Positions 39,588-48,435 of a stretch of DNA of 64,000 nt are shown here, piece by piece. The translations under genes were made by a program, and so were the position numbers. The stretch is from Streptomyces sp. V4I2 (GTDB taxonomy: Bacteria; Actinomycetota; Actinomycetes; Streptomycetales; Streptomycetaceae), in NCBI RefSeq assembly GCF_030817655.1, contig NZ_JAUSZM010000004.1, positions 124,001 to 188,000 of the forward strand. The letters are read 5' to 3'. The stretch's first letter is position 1. Every line of letters starts with the position of its first letter. The notes below the pieces were generated by a model. That model saw only the letters and a list, made by a program, of their open reading frames with translations. It had not been told where the DNA came from and searched no databases.

Positions 39588-40823
39588 TCAGGCTGCCGCC
39601 GCCGCAGCGAGCGACGGTGAGGGGAAGGCGGACTGCTCGTCGAAGAGCTCTCGCTTCTGGAGGCAGTTGTAGAGCTGGCCAATCATGCGGTTGAAGAGGT
39701 TGCGCTGGGCAGCGGCGTGCCAGTCGCCTTGTTCGCGGCGGCGTCGGTAGTGGGCGTTGGCCCCAGAGGATGCCCGGAGTGAGGCGAAGGCCCAGAGGTA
39801 GCCGGCGTGGTTGAGCCGGTCGTTCTTCACCCAGCGTCTGGTGATGGCGGACTTCTTGCCGGAGGCGCGGGTGATGGGCGAGGAGCCGGCGTAAGCCTTC
39901 AGGCCGCGGGCGTCGGCGAAGCGAGTGCGGTCGTCGCCGATCTCGGCCAGGACGCGGGCGGCGAGCTGGATACCGAGTCCTGGGAAGCTCAGCAAGATCT
40001 CGGCGTCCGGGTGCTGCGGGAAGGCGGCCTCCACCGCTTCGGCGAGCTGGTCGGCGGCGGTGCAGGCCGCGCCCAGCTGGACGAGGAGGGCGAGCATCTG
40101 CTTGCCGAGCGCGTCCTCGACCAGCGGCGGCTGGTGGGCCCACTCGGCGTGGAAGACCTCGCGGAGACGCTCGGCCTCGGCCTCGATGCCGCGCTGGCGG
40201 CCGGCTCGCTTCAGGGCGGCCTGGATCTGGGTGCGGGTCAGCCGCGCGGCCCGGACCGGAGTCGGCGCGGTCTTGAGGAGTTCGCGGGCCTCAGGACGAC
40301 ACAGGCCGTTGGTCCAGGCCGCGAAGGCGGCCAGGGCTGCGGGATAGTACTCGCGCAACAGGGAACGAAGCTGGTTGGCGAGCTGCTGCCGGTTCCACAG
40401 AGAGTCCTGCTGAGCACGTGCCAGGACAGCGATCGCGCGGCCGAGGTCACTGTCCTCGGGCAGGGGCCGGTGAGCGTGCATGTCGGTGCGGAGGATGTTG
40501 GCGAGGACCAGGGCGTCGCCGGGGTCGGACTTCTTGCGCGAGACGGAGTGCCTGTCGCGGTAGCGGGCGGCGGCCATCGGGTTGATCGCGAAGACCTTGC
40601 GCTTGCCGGTCCGCAGGACGGCCACCAGCAGGCCGCGGGAGGTCTCGATCGCGACCGGGATCGGGTTCTCGGCGGTCTCACCGTACTCGGCGAGCAGTTC
40701 CAGCAGGATCTTGTAGCCGGCCGCGTCGTCGGTGATGTGCCGTTTGGCGAGCAGCTGGCCGGCGTCGTTGACCAGGGCGACGTCGTGGGTTCGTTCCGCC
40801 CAGTCGATTCCGCAGTAGATCAA
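39588..40823 (-). CDS. IS110-family transposase
   Basis: A 411-residue intact protein. The N-terminal DEDD RuvC-like nuclease is visible: YCGIDWAERTHDVALVNDAG (D), VAIETSRGLLVAVL (E), SRKKSDPGDALVLANILRTD (D, D). The C-terminal transposase_20 domain has LLSFPGLGIQLAARVLAEIG and YAGSSPITRASGKKSA, with the serine nucleophile region. IS110 enzymes use a bridge RNA made from the noncoding end of the element to choose target and donor. ATG 40823 is clear. IS110 elements lack terminal inverted repeats, so the borders cannot be set by eye. Confidence 0.95.
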   Translation of the reverse strand: MIYCGIDWAERTHDVALVNDAGQLLAKRHITDDAAGYKILLELLAEYGETAENPIPVAIETSRGLLVAVLRTGKRKVFAINPMAAARYRDRHSVSRKKSDPGDALVLANILRTDMHAHRPLPEDSDLGRAIAVLARAQQDSLWNRQQLANQLRSLLREYYPAALAAFAAWTNGLCRPEARELLKTAPTPVRAARLTRTQIQAALKRAGRQRGIEAEAERLREVFHAEWAHQPPLVEDALGKQMLALLVQLGAACTAADQLAEAVEAAFPQHPDAEILLSFPGLGIQLAARVLAEIGDDRTRFADARGLKAYAGSSPITRASGKKSAITRRWVKNDRLNHAGYLWAFASLRASSGANAHYRRRREQGDWHAAAQRNLFNRMIGQLYNCLQKRELFDEQSAFPSPSLAAAAAA

Positions 40824-41407
40824 GATTCCCCTCCCCAGAGTTCGGTGTTTGCGCTGGTCACGAGCGCATGCGGGCCACGCAGCGACCTAATCCCAGGCCT
40901 CGGCCGCATTGCGGTCGGGCCGCCACCTCACTAGCCGTTCGTGGCACCAGCGCATCCCACGGGCCTCGGTCTATGCGGGAGCTCGGGCGGCTCGGGCGTA
41001 TCAAGAGGTCACCGTGCGATGGGCTCGCACCACCAACACAAACGACTGATCAAGTGGAGAGGTGTTGACGCGCGACGGCCCTGGAGGCCGCCGCTCTCTT
41101 AAAGGCGTCGATGCCGGGTGAGGCATAGGCGTGCGTCCAGCGCCGACGGGCGCCAACACCCTTCGTGGTGGCGGCCACGGAGACGCCGGGCGCCACCGCT
41201 CTGCCTGGAGACGTCGAGGTCTGGGCGTTAGAAGGCATCCGCCCGGCGCCAACGTGACCGCCACCACTCGCACCAGACCGCGCACCGATCTACGTTGAGG
41301 CCTCGACGGCCCGGCTGCACCTGGATGTCACGGTCTGGTACTCGAACGCTCCGAGAAGCACCCGCTCCTGCGGATCGCTCATAACTACGGATTAGGGCGT
41401 CAGGTCT
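40824..41407. other. Gene-free region upstream of IS110, candidate bridge-RNA locus
   Basis: About 580 bases without a gene. Bases 40824-41000, just upstream of the transposase, would hold the IS110 noncoding end and its bridge RNA. On the minus strand they read GCGGCCCGACCGCAATGCGG, then CCGAGGCC, which can fold into several stems. The rest (41000-41407) is unexplained; GGCGCCAAC occurs at about 41150 and again near 41246. The call as an RNA rests on knowledge of the family, not on a motif I can prove. Confidence 0.35.
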
Positions 41408-41638
41408 TCAGCGGGTCCGGAGCAGTCGGGCGGCCTTCTGTCGCAGCTGGTCCCGGAAGGTCGGGTGCGTGTGCCGCCAGGCGGTGCGGTCCACGCCGTC
41501 CTCGGTGGGGAAGGTCTGGGAGGCTCCACAGGTGCACGTGCAGGCGAAGGGCTCGGGGCGGGTGTCGTCGCGGGGCGTCTCCTCGCTCGGGCGGGTGTGG
41601 TGGGCGGTGCGGCGCAGGCCGTCCGGCCTGGTCCGCAC
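41408..41638 (-). CDS. Small cysteine-containing plasmid protein
   Basis: A 76-residue protein. It contains PEPFACTCTCGASQTFPTED and VDRTAWRHTHPTFRDQLRQK, where CTCxCG and the histidines could form a metal site. It resembles short Streptomyces proteins that carry a single zinc knuckle. The start is uncertain because of an upstream purine-poor region. It ends next to the IS110 flank. Confidence 0.5.
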   Translation of the reverse strand: MRTRPDGLRRTAHHTRPSEETPRDDTRPEPFACTCTCGASQTFPTEDGVDRTAWRHTHPTFRDQLRQKAARLLRTR

Positions 41639-41684
41639 CCGACCGCTTGGGTTCGGGTGCGAAGCAGGTGATCCGGAGCAGGGG

Positions 41685-42231
41685 TCAGAGACCGCGGGCG
41701 TCGGCGAGGCCGGCGGCCTGGTCGACCATGCGGAGCGGGATCCGAGCCGATCCGTGCGCGTCGTTGAAGGACGGCACGGAGTCGACGCCGCCGCCGAACT
41801 TCCTGCGGATCGCCTCCAGGAGCACGGTGACCGCGTCGGCTTCCAGGCCGCTGTCGCCGCGGGCCTCGATCCGGATGGCCCCGAGCATGCAGCGGGCGCC
41901 GTCCTCGTCGACCAGGGCGCCGGAGCACCAGCCGCCGGTGAGCAGCCGGTGGTGGGCGCGCTGCAGAAGGGCCGCGACCGGGGTCGGGTATGACTCGGGC
42001 CGGCGACTGGAGCGTCGGGGTCAACGGGACGGTGACGACGTCGGCCAGGTCCACGGGCTCGGTGCCGATGTGCGCCGTGTTCACCTCGTAGACGACGGCC
42101 GCTTCGTCCAGCCGCACGGTCATCGCCGCGTTCACGAGAGTGAGGCGTTCCTCGAGGGACAGTGCCGTCGGCGGCGCGGGCGCTGCGGTGGTCGGGGCGG
42201 CCTGGTCTATGGCGGGGTGGGGCTGAGGCAT
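41685..42231 (-). pseudogene. DUF6197-like protein, frameshifted
   Basis: ATG 42231 starts a frame with LSLEERLTLVNAAMTVRLDE and VDLADVVTVPLTPTLQSP. The coding sense then moves to another frame: YPTPVAALLQRAHHRLLTGG, WCSGALVDEDGARCMLGAIR, AVTVLLEAIRRKFGGGVDSV and PLRMVDQAAGLADARGL, ending at 41685. The second half matches the DUF6197 pattern. One indel near 41998-42010 would restore a 180-residue protein. The function is unknown. Confidence 0.6.
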
Positions 42232-42300
42232 CGGGGCTCCCTGGGGGCGTCGAAGGCGCGGGGTGGGTGGCGCCTTCGACGCCGGCAGCCGGGGCGGTTT

Positions 42301-42489
42301 TCAGATGTTGGAGATCCAGCCGGTGACGGTGCCGATCGCGTCGGTGATGAAGGGCGCGGCGCCGGTGGAGGCGAGGAAGAAGCCGAACCCGGCGCAGGCC
42401 AGGGCGGGTCCGAGGCGTACGGAGCCGCCCCGGATGAGGACGAAGACGACGATGCCGAGCAGGACGACGGCGGAGATCGATACGGCCAC
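42301..42489 (-). CDS. Small two-helix membrane protein
   Basis: A 62-residue protein with two hydrophobic segments: ISAVVLLGIVVFVLIRGG and LGPALACAGFGFFLASTGAA. It lies downstream of the transfer ATPase and a stem-loop. Small proteins of this type accompany Streptomyces transfer genes and may assist spread or pore formation. No family was recognised. Confidence 0.65.
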   Translation of the reverse strand: MAVSISAVVLLGIVVFVLIRGGSVRLGPALACAGFGFFLASTGAAPFITDAIGTVTGWISNI

Positions 42490-42514
42490 GAGCGGTGTGT
42501 CCTTCCAGGTGTGA

Positions 42515-42545
42515 GCAGGGCCCGGCCGGTGCGGCCGGGCCCTGC
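42515..42545 (-). terminator. Strong stem-loop after the transfer ATPase
   Basis: GCAGGGCCCGGCCG (42515-42528) pairs perfectly with CGGCCGGGCCCTGC (42532-42545) around a 3-base loop. It lies just past the transfer ATPase stop at 42568. Confidence 0.7.
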
Positions 42546-42567
42546 GGGGGTTGGGGTGCGGGGTGGA

Positions 42568-44676
42568 TCAGACGCCGGAGAGGTTCTTGATGGCCTCCAG
42601 CGCCTGGCGGGGCGAGGTGACCGCGTCGCGGCGCACGGGATTCCCGCCGCCGCGGCGCTTGCCGCCGCCCTTCTTGGGCGCGTCGTCGTCGCCGTCCTCG
42701 TCATCGGGCTCGGGGCCGAACTCACCGGGCCGGGGCGGCTCGTTCCAGTCGAACCACAGGCCGCGCGCTTCCAGCTCGCGGATCTCGTAGTCGGTCAGGG
42801 TGAAGACGGTGTCGGGGAAGTAGCCGTCGATGCCCGCCTTGAAGTCCATGAACAGCGTGCGCAGGACGTCGGGCTGCTTGCTCTCGATGATCCAACCGGC
42901 GCCGCCGGTGTTGGAGTCGGAGGGCGGCTCGGGCTCGCCGGCCATCACCCGCTCGATCCGGCCCTTCTCCGCAGGGGAGAAGGAGCGGGGGAGAGGGTCG
43001 GGGATGTACTCGGACGGGATACCGAGGGCCTTGAACATCTCGGTGACCTTCTTCGGCGCCACCTTCAGCACGACCGGGATGCAGTTGTCACGCAGGTTCT
43101 CGCACAGCAGCTGCGTGAAGCCGTCCTGAACGTAGATGGACTGGCCGGCGACCTTCAGGCCGACCCCGTACTTGCGGCCCTTGACCGACACCAGCTCCGC
43201 GAGGTCCATGATCTCCGCGCCGTAGTCGCCGGAGCGGGCGGCGGACAGGAACTCGTCCAAATACGCGGACAGCATCCGGTAGGGACAGCCCGGCCGGGTC
43301 GGGTCCCACTCGTGGACCTGGCCGTCCTCCCACGGCATCTCGCCGCGGATCTCCATCAGCGCGACCAGGACCCGCAGGAGCCGGATCATGTAGAGCGCGC
43401 CGACGCCGTAGCGAGCGGTGTGCTTGCCCAGCGCGGCCGTCTTCTCATCCGGCGCCTCGGTCGCCAGCATGACCACGGCCCCGAACAGGGCGTCGGCCGC
43501 GACGTGCAGGCCCATCAGCTGGGTCTTGCCGCCGCCGGACGGGGCGACGAAAAGACCGTGCGCCGCGCCCCGGTCGGTGTAGACGCGGTTGCGGGCGGGC
43601 TGGCCGTTGCCGAGGAAGCCCGTCACCCACCGGCCGTCCTTGTCCGGGGTCAGCAGCTCCCTCGTTGCGGGGAAGACCTGTGCGAGCGGCGAGGAATCCC
43701 ACAGGGAGACCAGAACCTGGCTGCCGTCGACGGTGACGAACAGCCGGCCTTCGTCGTACTTGGTCTTCAGCGCGGCCGCCAGGGCATGCTGGTTGACGCG
43801 CGGCTCGCCCATCTCGTCGGGAACCTGGGCGATGTAGTGGGTGACCCGGCGAGCGTGGTCGCGGACCTCCTTGACGAACTCCGATCCGGGCACGGGCCCG
43901 CCGACGGCTCCGATCCGGTCGGCCCACCACTCGTGGGCGGTGGGGGCCTTGCGGCGCCGCTCGTTCGCGTCGGGGGTGACGTCGACGTGCTTCCAGCCGG
44001 GGCCGCCCTCGCGCCCGTACTGCCGGGCCACTTCCTCGATCCGCACATCGGTGACGTCGACACCGAACGCGGCGGCGACGGCTTCCTCCGTGAGTCCGGA
44101 GATCGGCCGCCCGGCTTCGGAGGCACGCAGCAGCAGCGACAGGTCGTTCGGCATGCCCTCGTGCGGGATGGCCTTGACGACGATGGTGCGGCCGGGCATG
44201 CCGCGGTTCTCCCACAGCCAGCGGACCTGGCGGGTGAAGGTGTCGGCGCCGTCGTCCGGCTGCGCCACAGACGGCTCGGGGGCGGGCTGCAGCTGCGGCG
44301 CGGGGGCCGGGGCGGCGAGGGCGGGCCGGTGGTTGCGGCGGGTGTGCCGGGAGAACGGCATCACCAGCAGGCCGGCCGCCGCCCATCCCGCGGCGAGCAG
44401 GCCGTCCATGCACCACGGACCCCAGCCGATCGTGTTCTTCGCGGCGATGTCGACGGCGGCGGCGAGCACGAGCGGGGACCAGCGCAGGATCTTGCGTCCT
44501 GTGCCGGGTTCGTCGCTCTTGCCGGCGAGGACCCAGCCGCCGACGCCGGCGGCGCCCGCCAGCTGGATGACGGTGTTGACAGGGCTGTCGGGGGAGAGGT
44601 TCGGGGCCGCGGCGAGGACCGGGGCGGCCAGCGTGTAGAGGGTGCGCTCCAGGGCGACGCTGCGCGGCACGGACAC
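42568..44676 (-). CDS. FtsK/TraB-like DNA translocase for conjugative transfer
   Basis: A 702-residue protein. The N-terminal 140 residues have membrane segments (VIQLAGAAGVGGWVLAGK, GLLAAGWAAAGLLVMPFS). The motor domain follows with Walker A in GLFVAPSGGGKTQLMGLHVA, LATEAPDEKTAALGKHTARY, and Walker B in YRMLSAYLDEFLSAARSG. A charged C-terminal tail ends the protein. Streptomyces plasmids transfer double-stranded DNA with one FtsK-like ring ATPase (TraB type), and this is the best candidate here. It is often annotated as a ParM-like segregation protein, but the motor motifs fit translocation. Three genes of the same module lie upstream. Confidence 0.82.
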   Translation of the reverse strand: MSVPRSVALERTLYTLAAPVLAAAPNLSPDSPVNTVIQLAGAAGVGGWVLAGKSDEPGTGRKILRWSPLVLAAAVDIAAKNTIGWGPWCMDGLLAAGWAAAGLLVMPFSRHTRRNHRPALAAPAPAPQLQPAPEPSVAQPDDGADTFTRQVRWLWENRGMPGRTIVVKAIPHEGMPNDLSLLLRASEAGRPISGLTEEAVAAAFGVDVTDVRIEEVARQYGREGGPGWKHVDVTPDANERRRKAPTAHEWWADRIGAVGGPVPGSEFVKEVRDHARRVTHYIAQVPDEMGEPRVNQHALAAALKTKYDEGRLFVTVDGSQVLVSLWDSSPLAQVFPATRELLTPDKDGRWVTGFLGNGQPARNRVYTDRGAAHGLFVAPSGGGKTQLMGLHVAADALFGAVVMLATEAPDEKTAALGKHTARYGVGALYMIRLLRVLVALMEIRGEMPWEDGQVHEWDPTRPGCPYRMLSAYLDEFLSAARSGDYGAEIMDLAELVSVKGRKYGVGLKVAGQSIYVQDGFTQLLCENLRDNCIPVVLKVAPKKVTEMFKALGIPSEYIPDPLPRSFSPAEKGRIERVMAGEPEPPSDSNTGGAGWIIESKQPDVLRTLFMDFKAGIDGYFPDTVFTLTDYEIRELEARGLWFDWNEPPRPGEFGPEPDDEDGDDDAPKKGGGKRRGGGNPVRRDAVTSPRQALEAIKNLSGV

Positions 44677-44699
44677 GGGGTTCTCCTTCGGAAGATGCT

Positions 44700-44735
44700 G
44701 ATGGGCGGCCCGCCGTCGGTGGCGGGCCGCCCATC
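44700..44735 (-). terminator. Strong intergenic stem-loop
   Basis: GATGGGCGGCCCGCC (44700-44714) pairs with GGCGGGCCGCCCATC (44721-44735). It separates the helical gene ending at 44758 from the translocase start. Confidence 0.7.
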
Positions 44736-44757
44736 AGGGGTTTTCGGTGAGCTGGGG

Positions 44758-45174
44758 TCAGTGGGCGAAGAAGCCCGGCCTGGGGGTGCGCTCGGGGCGG
44801 CCGGAGCGGACGGTGTCCAGGCCCTCGTACAGCCGCGCGTGCGTACGCCGCGTGTCGTGAGCGAGTCCGGACACCTCCTGCGCGGTGGCGTGGAGCTTCC
44901 GGACTTCGACAGCGGCGCCCCCCAGGGCGACGGACACCTGGTTCGTCATCTCCACGAATTTGCGGTCGAGTTCGGCGTTGGCGATGTCGACGGCCAAGCC
45001 CTCCGAGCGCTGCGCGTTCATACGCATCCCACGCAGCAGCGCCTCGAGCTCGTTGCTGGCCAGGTCCATGGCCTGCCCCAGCGTCTTGAGCTTCTGCTGG
45101 ACGGCCTTGTACCGGTTGTCGCCGTCGGTCTGGGCGGCAGCGCCGCCGCCGGTGTGGGGCGTCAGGTCGCTCAT
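44758..45174 (-). CDS. Helical transfer accessory protein
   Basis: A 138-residue protein, almost all helix: KAVQQKLKTLGQAMDLASNE, LEALLRGMRMNAQRSEGLAV, DRKFVEMTNQVSVALGGAAV and VRKLHATAQEVSGLAHDTRR. This is a coiled-coil or helical bundle with no membrane segment. It lies between the low-complexity protein and the translocase, all on the minus strand. It resembles proteins annotated as conjugal transfer factors in Streptomyces. A structural or adaptor role is likely. Confidence 0.6.
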   Translation of the reverse strand: MSDLTPHTGGGAAAQTDGDNRYKAVQQKLKTLGQAMDLASNELEALLRGMRMNAQRSEGLAVDIANAELDRKFVEMTNQVSVALGGAAVEVRKLHATAQEVSGLAHDTRRTHARLYEGLDTVRSGRPERTPRPGFFAH

Positions 45175-45190
45175 CAGCAGACCTCCTTTC

Positions 45191-47428
45191 CTAGTCGTGG
45201 TGAGCGGCGGCGGAGGCGCTGGCCAGGCCCGCGTCGTCCATGGCCTGCATGTCCTCGCCGTAGACCCGGCCGACCAACATGGCGGCGATCCGGGCGGCCT
45301 CCGAGGCGATCTCGCACTCGGTGGCGCACCGTTCGGCCAGCTGCTTCATGCGGTCCGCAGCGTCGGCCAGGTCCGTGATCTGGTCGACGACCGCGGTGGC
45401 GATGTTGTGGTCACCGACCAGGTCGGCCGCCATGTCCCGCAGGGCGTCGGCGACTTTGCCGAGCGCGATGGCCAGTTCCTGGGCGCGGTCCTTGTCGAGC
45501 GCGGCGGCGATCGCGATGTTCACGATCTCCATCAGGTACTCGCTGAAGGTGATGTCGGTGCGGTGCTTGGCCGCCATGCCGGTCTGGCCCGACGCGGTCT
45601 TGTTGACCTCCGTCACGGGGTTCTCCTGGGGATCGGGGCGGGTGGTGCCGGGACGCTGAGTGTGGGGCTCCGGAGCCCGGGGGAGGCTCGCAGGACTGGA
45701 GACGGCGGCCCCGAAGGGGTCGATCGGATCGTCGACGATGACCGCGTCCGGGATGTCCTCCTCAGCCGATTCCGGCTTCGGGGACCGGGTCGGGCCGCCC
45801 GGGCGGTCCACCGTGACGTCGCCAAGGTCCTCGGGCCGGATCGTCGTGGGCTCTTCCGGCTCCGGGGCGTCTTGGTTGTCGCTGTACTTGCGAAACCAGT
45901 CCTTGATCCACTCCCCCCAGGGGTGCCCGCCAGCGCCAGGGTCGGGCGGGTCCTTGGTGTCGTCGGGCTTGGGGCTGTCGTTCGCGTCCTTGTCGGCGGA
46001 GCCATCGGTCGGCTTCTCGCCGCTCCTCTTGCCGTCGTCCGGCCCTTTGGTCGCGGAGTCGTCCTTCGGGTCGTCGGTGGACGTCTCAGGGCCGTCCTTG
46101 GGGATCTTCTTGGTTGTGGCCTCGGAGTCTTTGTCGCCGGTGGTGTCCTTGGTGTCACCGGTGCCGTCCTTCGCGGCCTTGTCCTTCTCCGCTGCCGCAC
46201 GGCGCTCATCCCAGCGCTGCTGCGCGCCTTCCGCGACAGCATCGCCCAGGCTGGTGCGGTCGTCGGCGGCCTTGGCGGCCTCCCGCTTCGCCTTCCTCGC
46301 GGCCTTCCGCTCGGCTTTCGCCGCGCGGCGTTCCTCACGCGCCGCCTGCTTGTTGTCGCGGGCCTGGTCGCGGTCGTTGCTGCGGTCGGCGAGGTTCGCC
46401 GCCTGGGTGGCGCTGCGCCGCTGCTGCCGGGCGGCCTGGCGGGCGGCGGCGCGCTCCTGGCGGCCGCGGGCTCGTTCGGCCCTGGGGCTGGATGCCGGCG
46501 AGTTCTGCGACGTACCGCCGTCGCTCTTGGAGCCGCCCTTGCCGGACCCGGAGCTGCCCGAGCCGTTCTTGCCGCCGGAGCCGCCCGAACTGCCCTTACC
46601 TGCACCGGACTTGCCCGCCCCGGAGCCTCCAGAGCCGTTCTGACGGCCTTTGGAGCCGCCGGACGACTCATTGCCCTTCGAACCGCCCCCACGGCCGCCA
46701 GCTGAGCGATCAGAGCCCTTCCCGGCGCCCTTGGGGGAGTTACCTCCCCCAGAGCCGCGCCCGGAGCTGCCGGACCCGTTGGTTCCCGAGCCCCGGCCGC
46801 CTCCGGTGCCCCGGCCTGAGCCGCCGGAACTGCCGCCGCCTCCACGCGAGCCGCCCCCGCCGCCGGCCTTGGAGCGGCCCTTGTCGGCGCCCATGCCGGA
46901 GCTGGAGGACCGCGTCGCGTCGGCCTTGCCGCGTGCCGCCGTCTTGTCGGCCTTCGCTTTCATTTGCGCCGCGTGGAGTTTGGCGTTCTGCTCCATCATT
47001 GCGGTTTCCTGGGCGGTGCGGGACTCCAACAGTGCGGCCTTGCGTGCTATTTCAGCCTCACGGAAGGGCGCTTCTCCGGCGTGCCGGTCCCGCGCCACTT
47101 CCAGTCGGTATTCCAGCCAGTCACCGAGGCGATCGGCGAGAGAGCGAGGCTGTTCGTATTCGTCTTCCTCGTATTCTTCGTCGTCGGAATCCGGGGCGTC
47201 GGGCATTCCCGTTTCCCGCAAAGCCGTTTCCGGAGAGATAGGCCCGCGAACAGGCGGGAGTTCCCTTGTCGTCTCCGCCTGGGAATCCGGAGGGAGCGCC
47301 CTATCGGCACCGCCGTCAGGCGGTTCGGAGAAAAACAAATCCCCACCGTCGGGGGCATCCGGCATTCCGCCGGAATCGCTGCCCCGAGTGGGGAGGTGAA
47401 CCACGTTGCTGTCGGTGTCGTCGGACAC
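45191..47428 (-). CDS. Large low-complexity transfer-module protein
   Basis: A 745-residue protein from GTG 47428, behind GGAGGAGGGAG. It starts with an acidic region (SDDTDSNVVHLPTRGSDSGG), then a basic helix, then a Gly/Ser/Lys-rich tract of about 150 residues (GKGSSGGSGGKNGSGSSGSG) and a charged coiled-coil (REERRAAKAERKAARKAKRE). Only the last 130 residues look folded: SEYLMEIVNIAIAAALDKDR, AQELAIALGKVADALRDMAA, a helical bundle. The long disordered parts suggest a scaffold or surface protein of the transfer complex. No enzyme motif is seen. Confidence 0.65.
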   Translation of the reverse strand: MSDDTDSNVVHLPTRGSDSGGMPDAPDGGDLFFSEPPDGGADRALPPDSQAETTRELPPVRGPISPETALRETGMPDAPDSDDEEYEEDEYEQPRSLADRLGDWLEYRLEVARDRHAGEAPFREAEIARKAALLESRTAQETAMMEQNAKLHAAQMKAKADKTAARGKADATRSSSSGMGADKGRSKAGGGGGSRGGGGSSGGSGRGTGGGRGSGTNGSGSSGRGSGGGNSPKGAGKGSDRSAGGRGGGSKGNESSGGSKGRQNGSGGSGAGKSGAGKGSSGGSGGKNGSGSSGSGKGGSKSDGGTSQNSPASSPRAERARGRQERAAARQAARQQRRSATQAANLADRSNDRDQARDNKQAAREERRAAKAERKAARKAKREAAKAADDRTSLGDAVAEGAQQRWDERRAAAEKDKAAKDGTGDTKDTTGDKDSEATTKKIPKDGPETSTDDPKDDSATKGPDDGKRSGEKPTDGSADKDANDSPKPDDTKDPPDPGAGGHPWGEWIKDWFRKYSDNQDAPEPEEPTTIRPEDLGDVTVDRPGGPTRSPKPESAEEDIPDAVIVDDPIDPFGAAVSSPASLPRAPEPHTQRPGTTRPDPQENPVTEVNKTASGQTGMAAKHRTDITFSEYLMEIVNIAIAAALDKDRAQELAIALGKVADALRDMAADLVGDHNIATAVVDQITDLADAADRMKQLAERCATECEIASEAARIAAMLVGRVYGEDMQAMDDAGLASASAAAHHD

Positions 47429-47528
47429 GCGACTCCCTCCTCCTGGGCTTGGCAGTCGGCATCGGCCTCGCGTACGCGCGTGTGCGGCACGCGTGACACG
47501 CGGCACGCACGGCACGCGTTGGGATCGC

Positions 47529-47564
47529 CGAAGGGCCGTCCCCGGGATCGGAGACGGCCCTTCG
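47529..47564 (-). terminator. Strong stem-loop
   Basis: CGAAGGGCCGTC (47529-47540) pairs with GACGGCCCTTCG (47553-47564). It lies just beyond the stop at 47582. Next to it, 47487-47520 holds a short GGCACGCG-type tandem repeat. Confidence 0.7.
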
Positions 47565-47581
47565 TGACGGGACGCGGGGAG

Positions 47582-47818
47582 CTAGCCGAAGTGGCTGCGG
47601 TGGACGTTCTGCAGGGCGAGCGCGACGTCACGGATGAACGCCGTGTCGCCCTCGCGGCAAGCCTGCGTGCCTCGGATATTCACAATCCGGAGCCAGGCAT
47701 AGAAGGTGCCGAGTTCTTTTCCGTGCTGCGTAATCAAATCCTGTTTGATTTTCCGCTCGTGTTCCGCACGGTTGAACGCCTTCCGCTCTGCTTTCGTGAG
47801 CGGGCGACCTGCACTCAC
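47582..47818 (-). CDS. Small helical plasmid protein
   Basis: A 78-residue basic protein: RPLTKAERKAFNRAEHERKI, KQDLITQHGKELGTFYAWLR, then ALALQNVHRSHFG. It is helical with a basic N-terminus and overlaps the upstream gene by 4 bases. No family was recognised; it may contact DNA. Confidence 0.6.
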   Translation of the reverse strand: MSAGRPLTKAERKAFNRAEHERKIKQDLITQHGKELGTFYAWLRIVNIRGTQACREGDTAFIRDVALALQNVHRSHFG

Positions 47819-48312
47819 GCCGACTCCCTGCGGTCCAGGTTGTAAATCGACGTGGGGCCACCATAGCCCATATTCGGGCTCTGTGCACCCTGCTGCCCCG
47901 AGTTTTCCGGGGCGGCCTGGAGCGACGGGTTGTTCTTACGCGCCTTGAGCTGCGCCTTTTCCTTTCGACTTTTCTTGACCTCCTTCACCTTTTCGTCGTG
48001 AGCGTGGCGCTTATGGGCGCTCTTTTCGAGTCCCGCAGTGGCGTTCTTGAGGTTCTTAAGAACGTCGTGCAGGGACTTTTCCACCGGGAAAGAGCGCAGG
48101 AAAGCCTGGCCCATCTTGTCGCCCTCCACTCGGGTTCCGCGGCAGTGCACGCGGGTCTCGCGCTGGAGGATTTCCAGCTTGGCCTGCATGTCCAGCACGA
48201 CCCGGTGGAAGTCCGCGAGGTAGTGCGCGTAGGCGGCGGGGTTCTGCGCGATCTCGCGCAACGCCTCGTTGGGGTCCTCGAAGAAGGGCTTGCCGTTATT
48301 TTCGGTGTTCAC
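47815..48312 (-). CDS. Hypothetical plasmid protein with basic helical C-terminus
   Basis: About 165 residues from GTG 48312, behind GGAGGACC. The N-terminal half is helical (EALREIAQNPAAYAHYLADF, HRVVLDMQAKLEILQRETRV). The C-terminal half is lysine-rich (KVKEVKKSRKEKAQLKARKN) and probably disordered. The codon choice around 47690-47830 and 47950-48060 is more AT-rich than that of the neighbours. It overlaps the next gene by 4 bases. A regulatory or DNA-binding function is possible. Confidence 0.6.
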   Translation of the reverse strand: MNTENNGKPFFEDPNEALREIAQNPAAYAHYLADFHRVVLDMQAKLEILQRETRVHCRGTRVEGDKMGQAFLRSFPVEKSLHDVLKNLKNATAGLEKSAHKRHAHDEKVKEVKKSRKEKAQLKARKNNPSLQAAPENSGQQGAQSPNMGYGGPTSIYNLDRRESA

Positions 48313-48379
48313 GGGGTCCTCCGTGGGGGTCGGATCTGCTGTACTCGGGGGGCTGTTGACTGCTTCCGGCAGTCGCAGC

Positions 48380-48412
48380 GAGGGCCAGCCCGATTCGAGC
48401 GGGCTGGCCCTC
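48380..48412 (-). terminator. Strong stem-loop
   Basis: GAGGGCCAGCCCG (48380-48392) pairs with CGGGCTGGCCCTC (48400-48412). It lies just past the stop at 48436. Confidence 0.7.
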
Positions 48413-48435
48413 ACTGGCGCGTGCCGGACGGTGGA

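Noticed and set aside
41647..45378. A 1243-codon open frame on the plus strand
   Set aside because: It is the antisense of the transfer genes. The minus strand shows clear Walker motifs and the codon pattern of real genes; long antisense frames are normal at this GC content.
44885..46705. A 606-codon plus-strand frame
   Set aside because: Antisense to the low-complexity transfer protein; no start site or domain.
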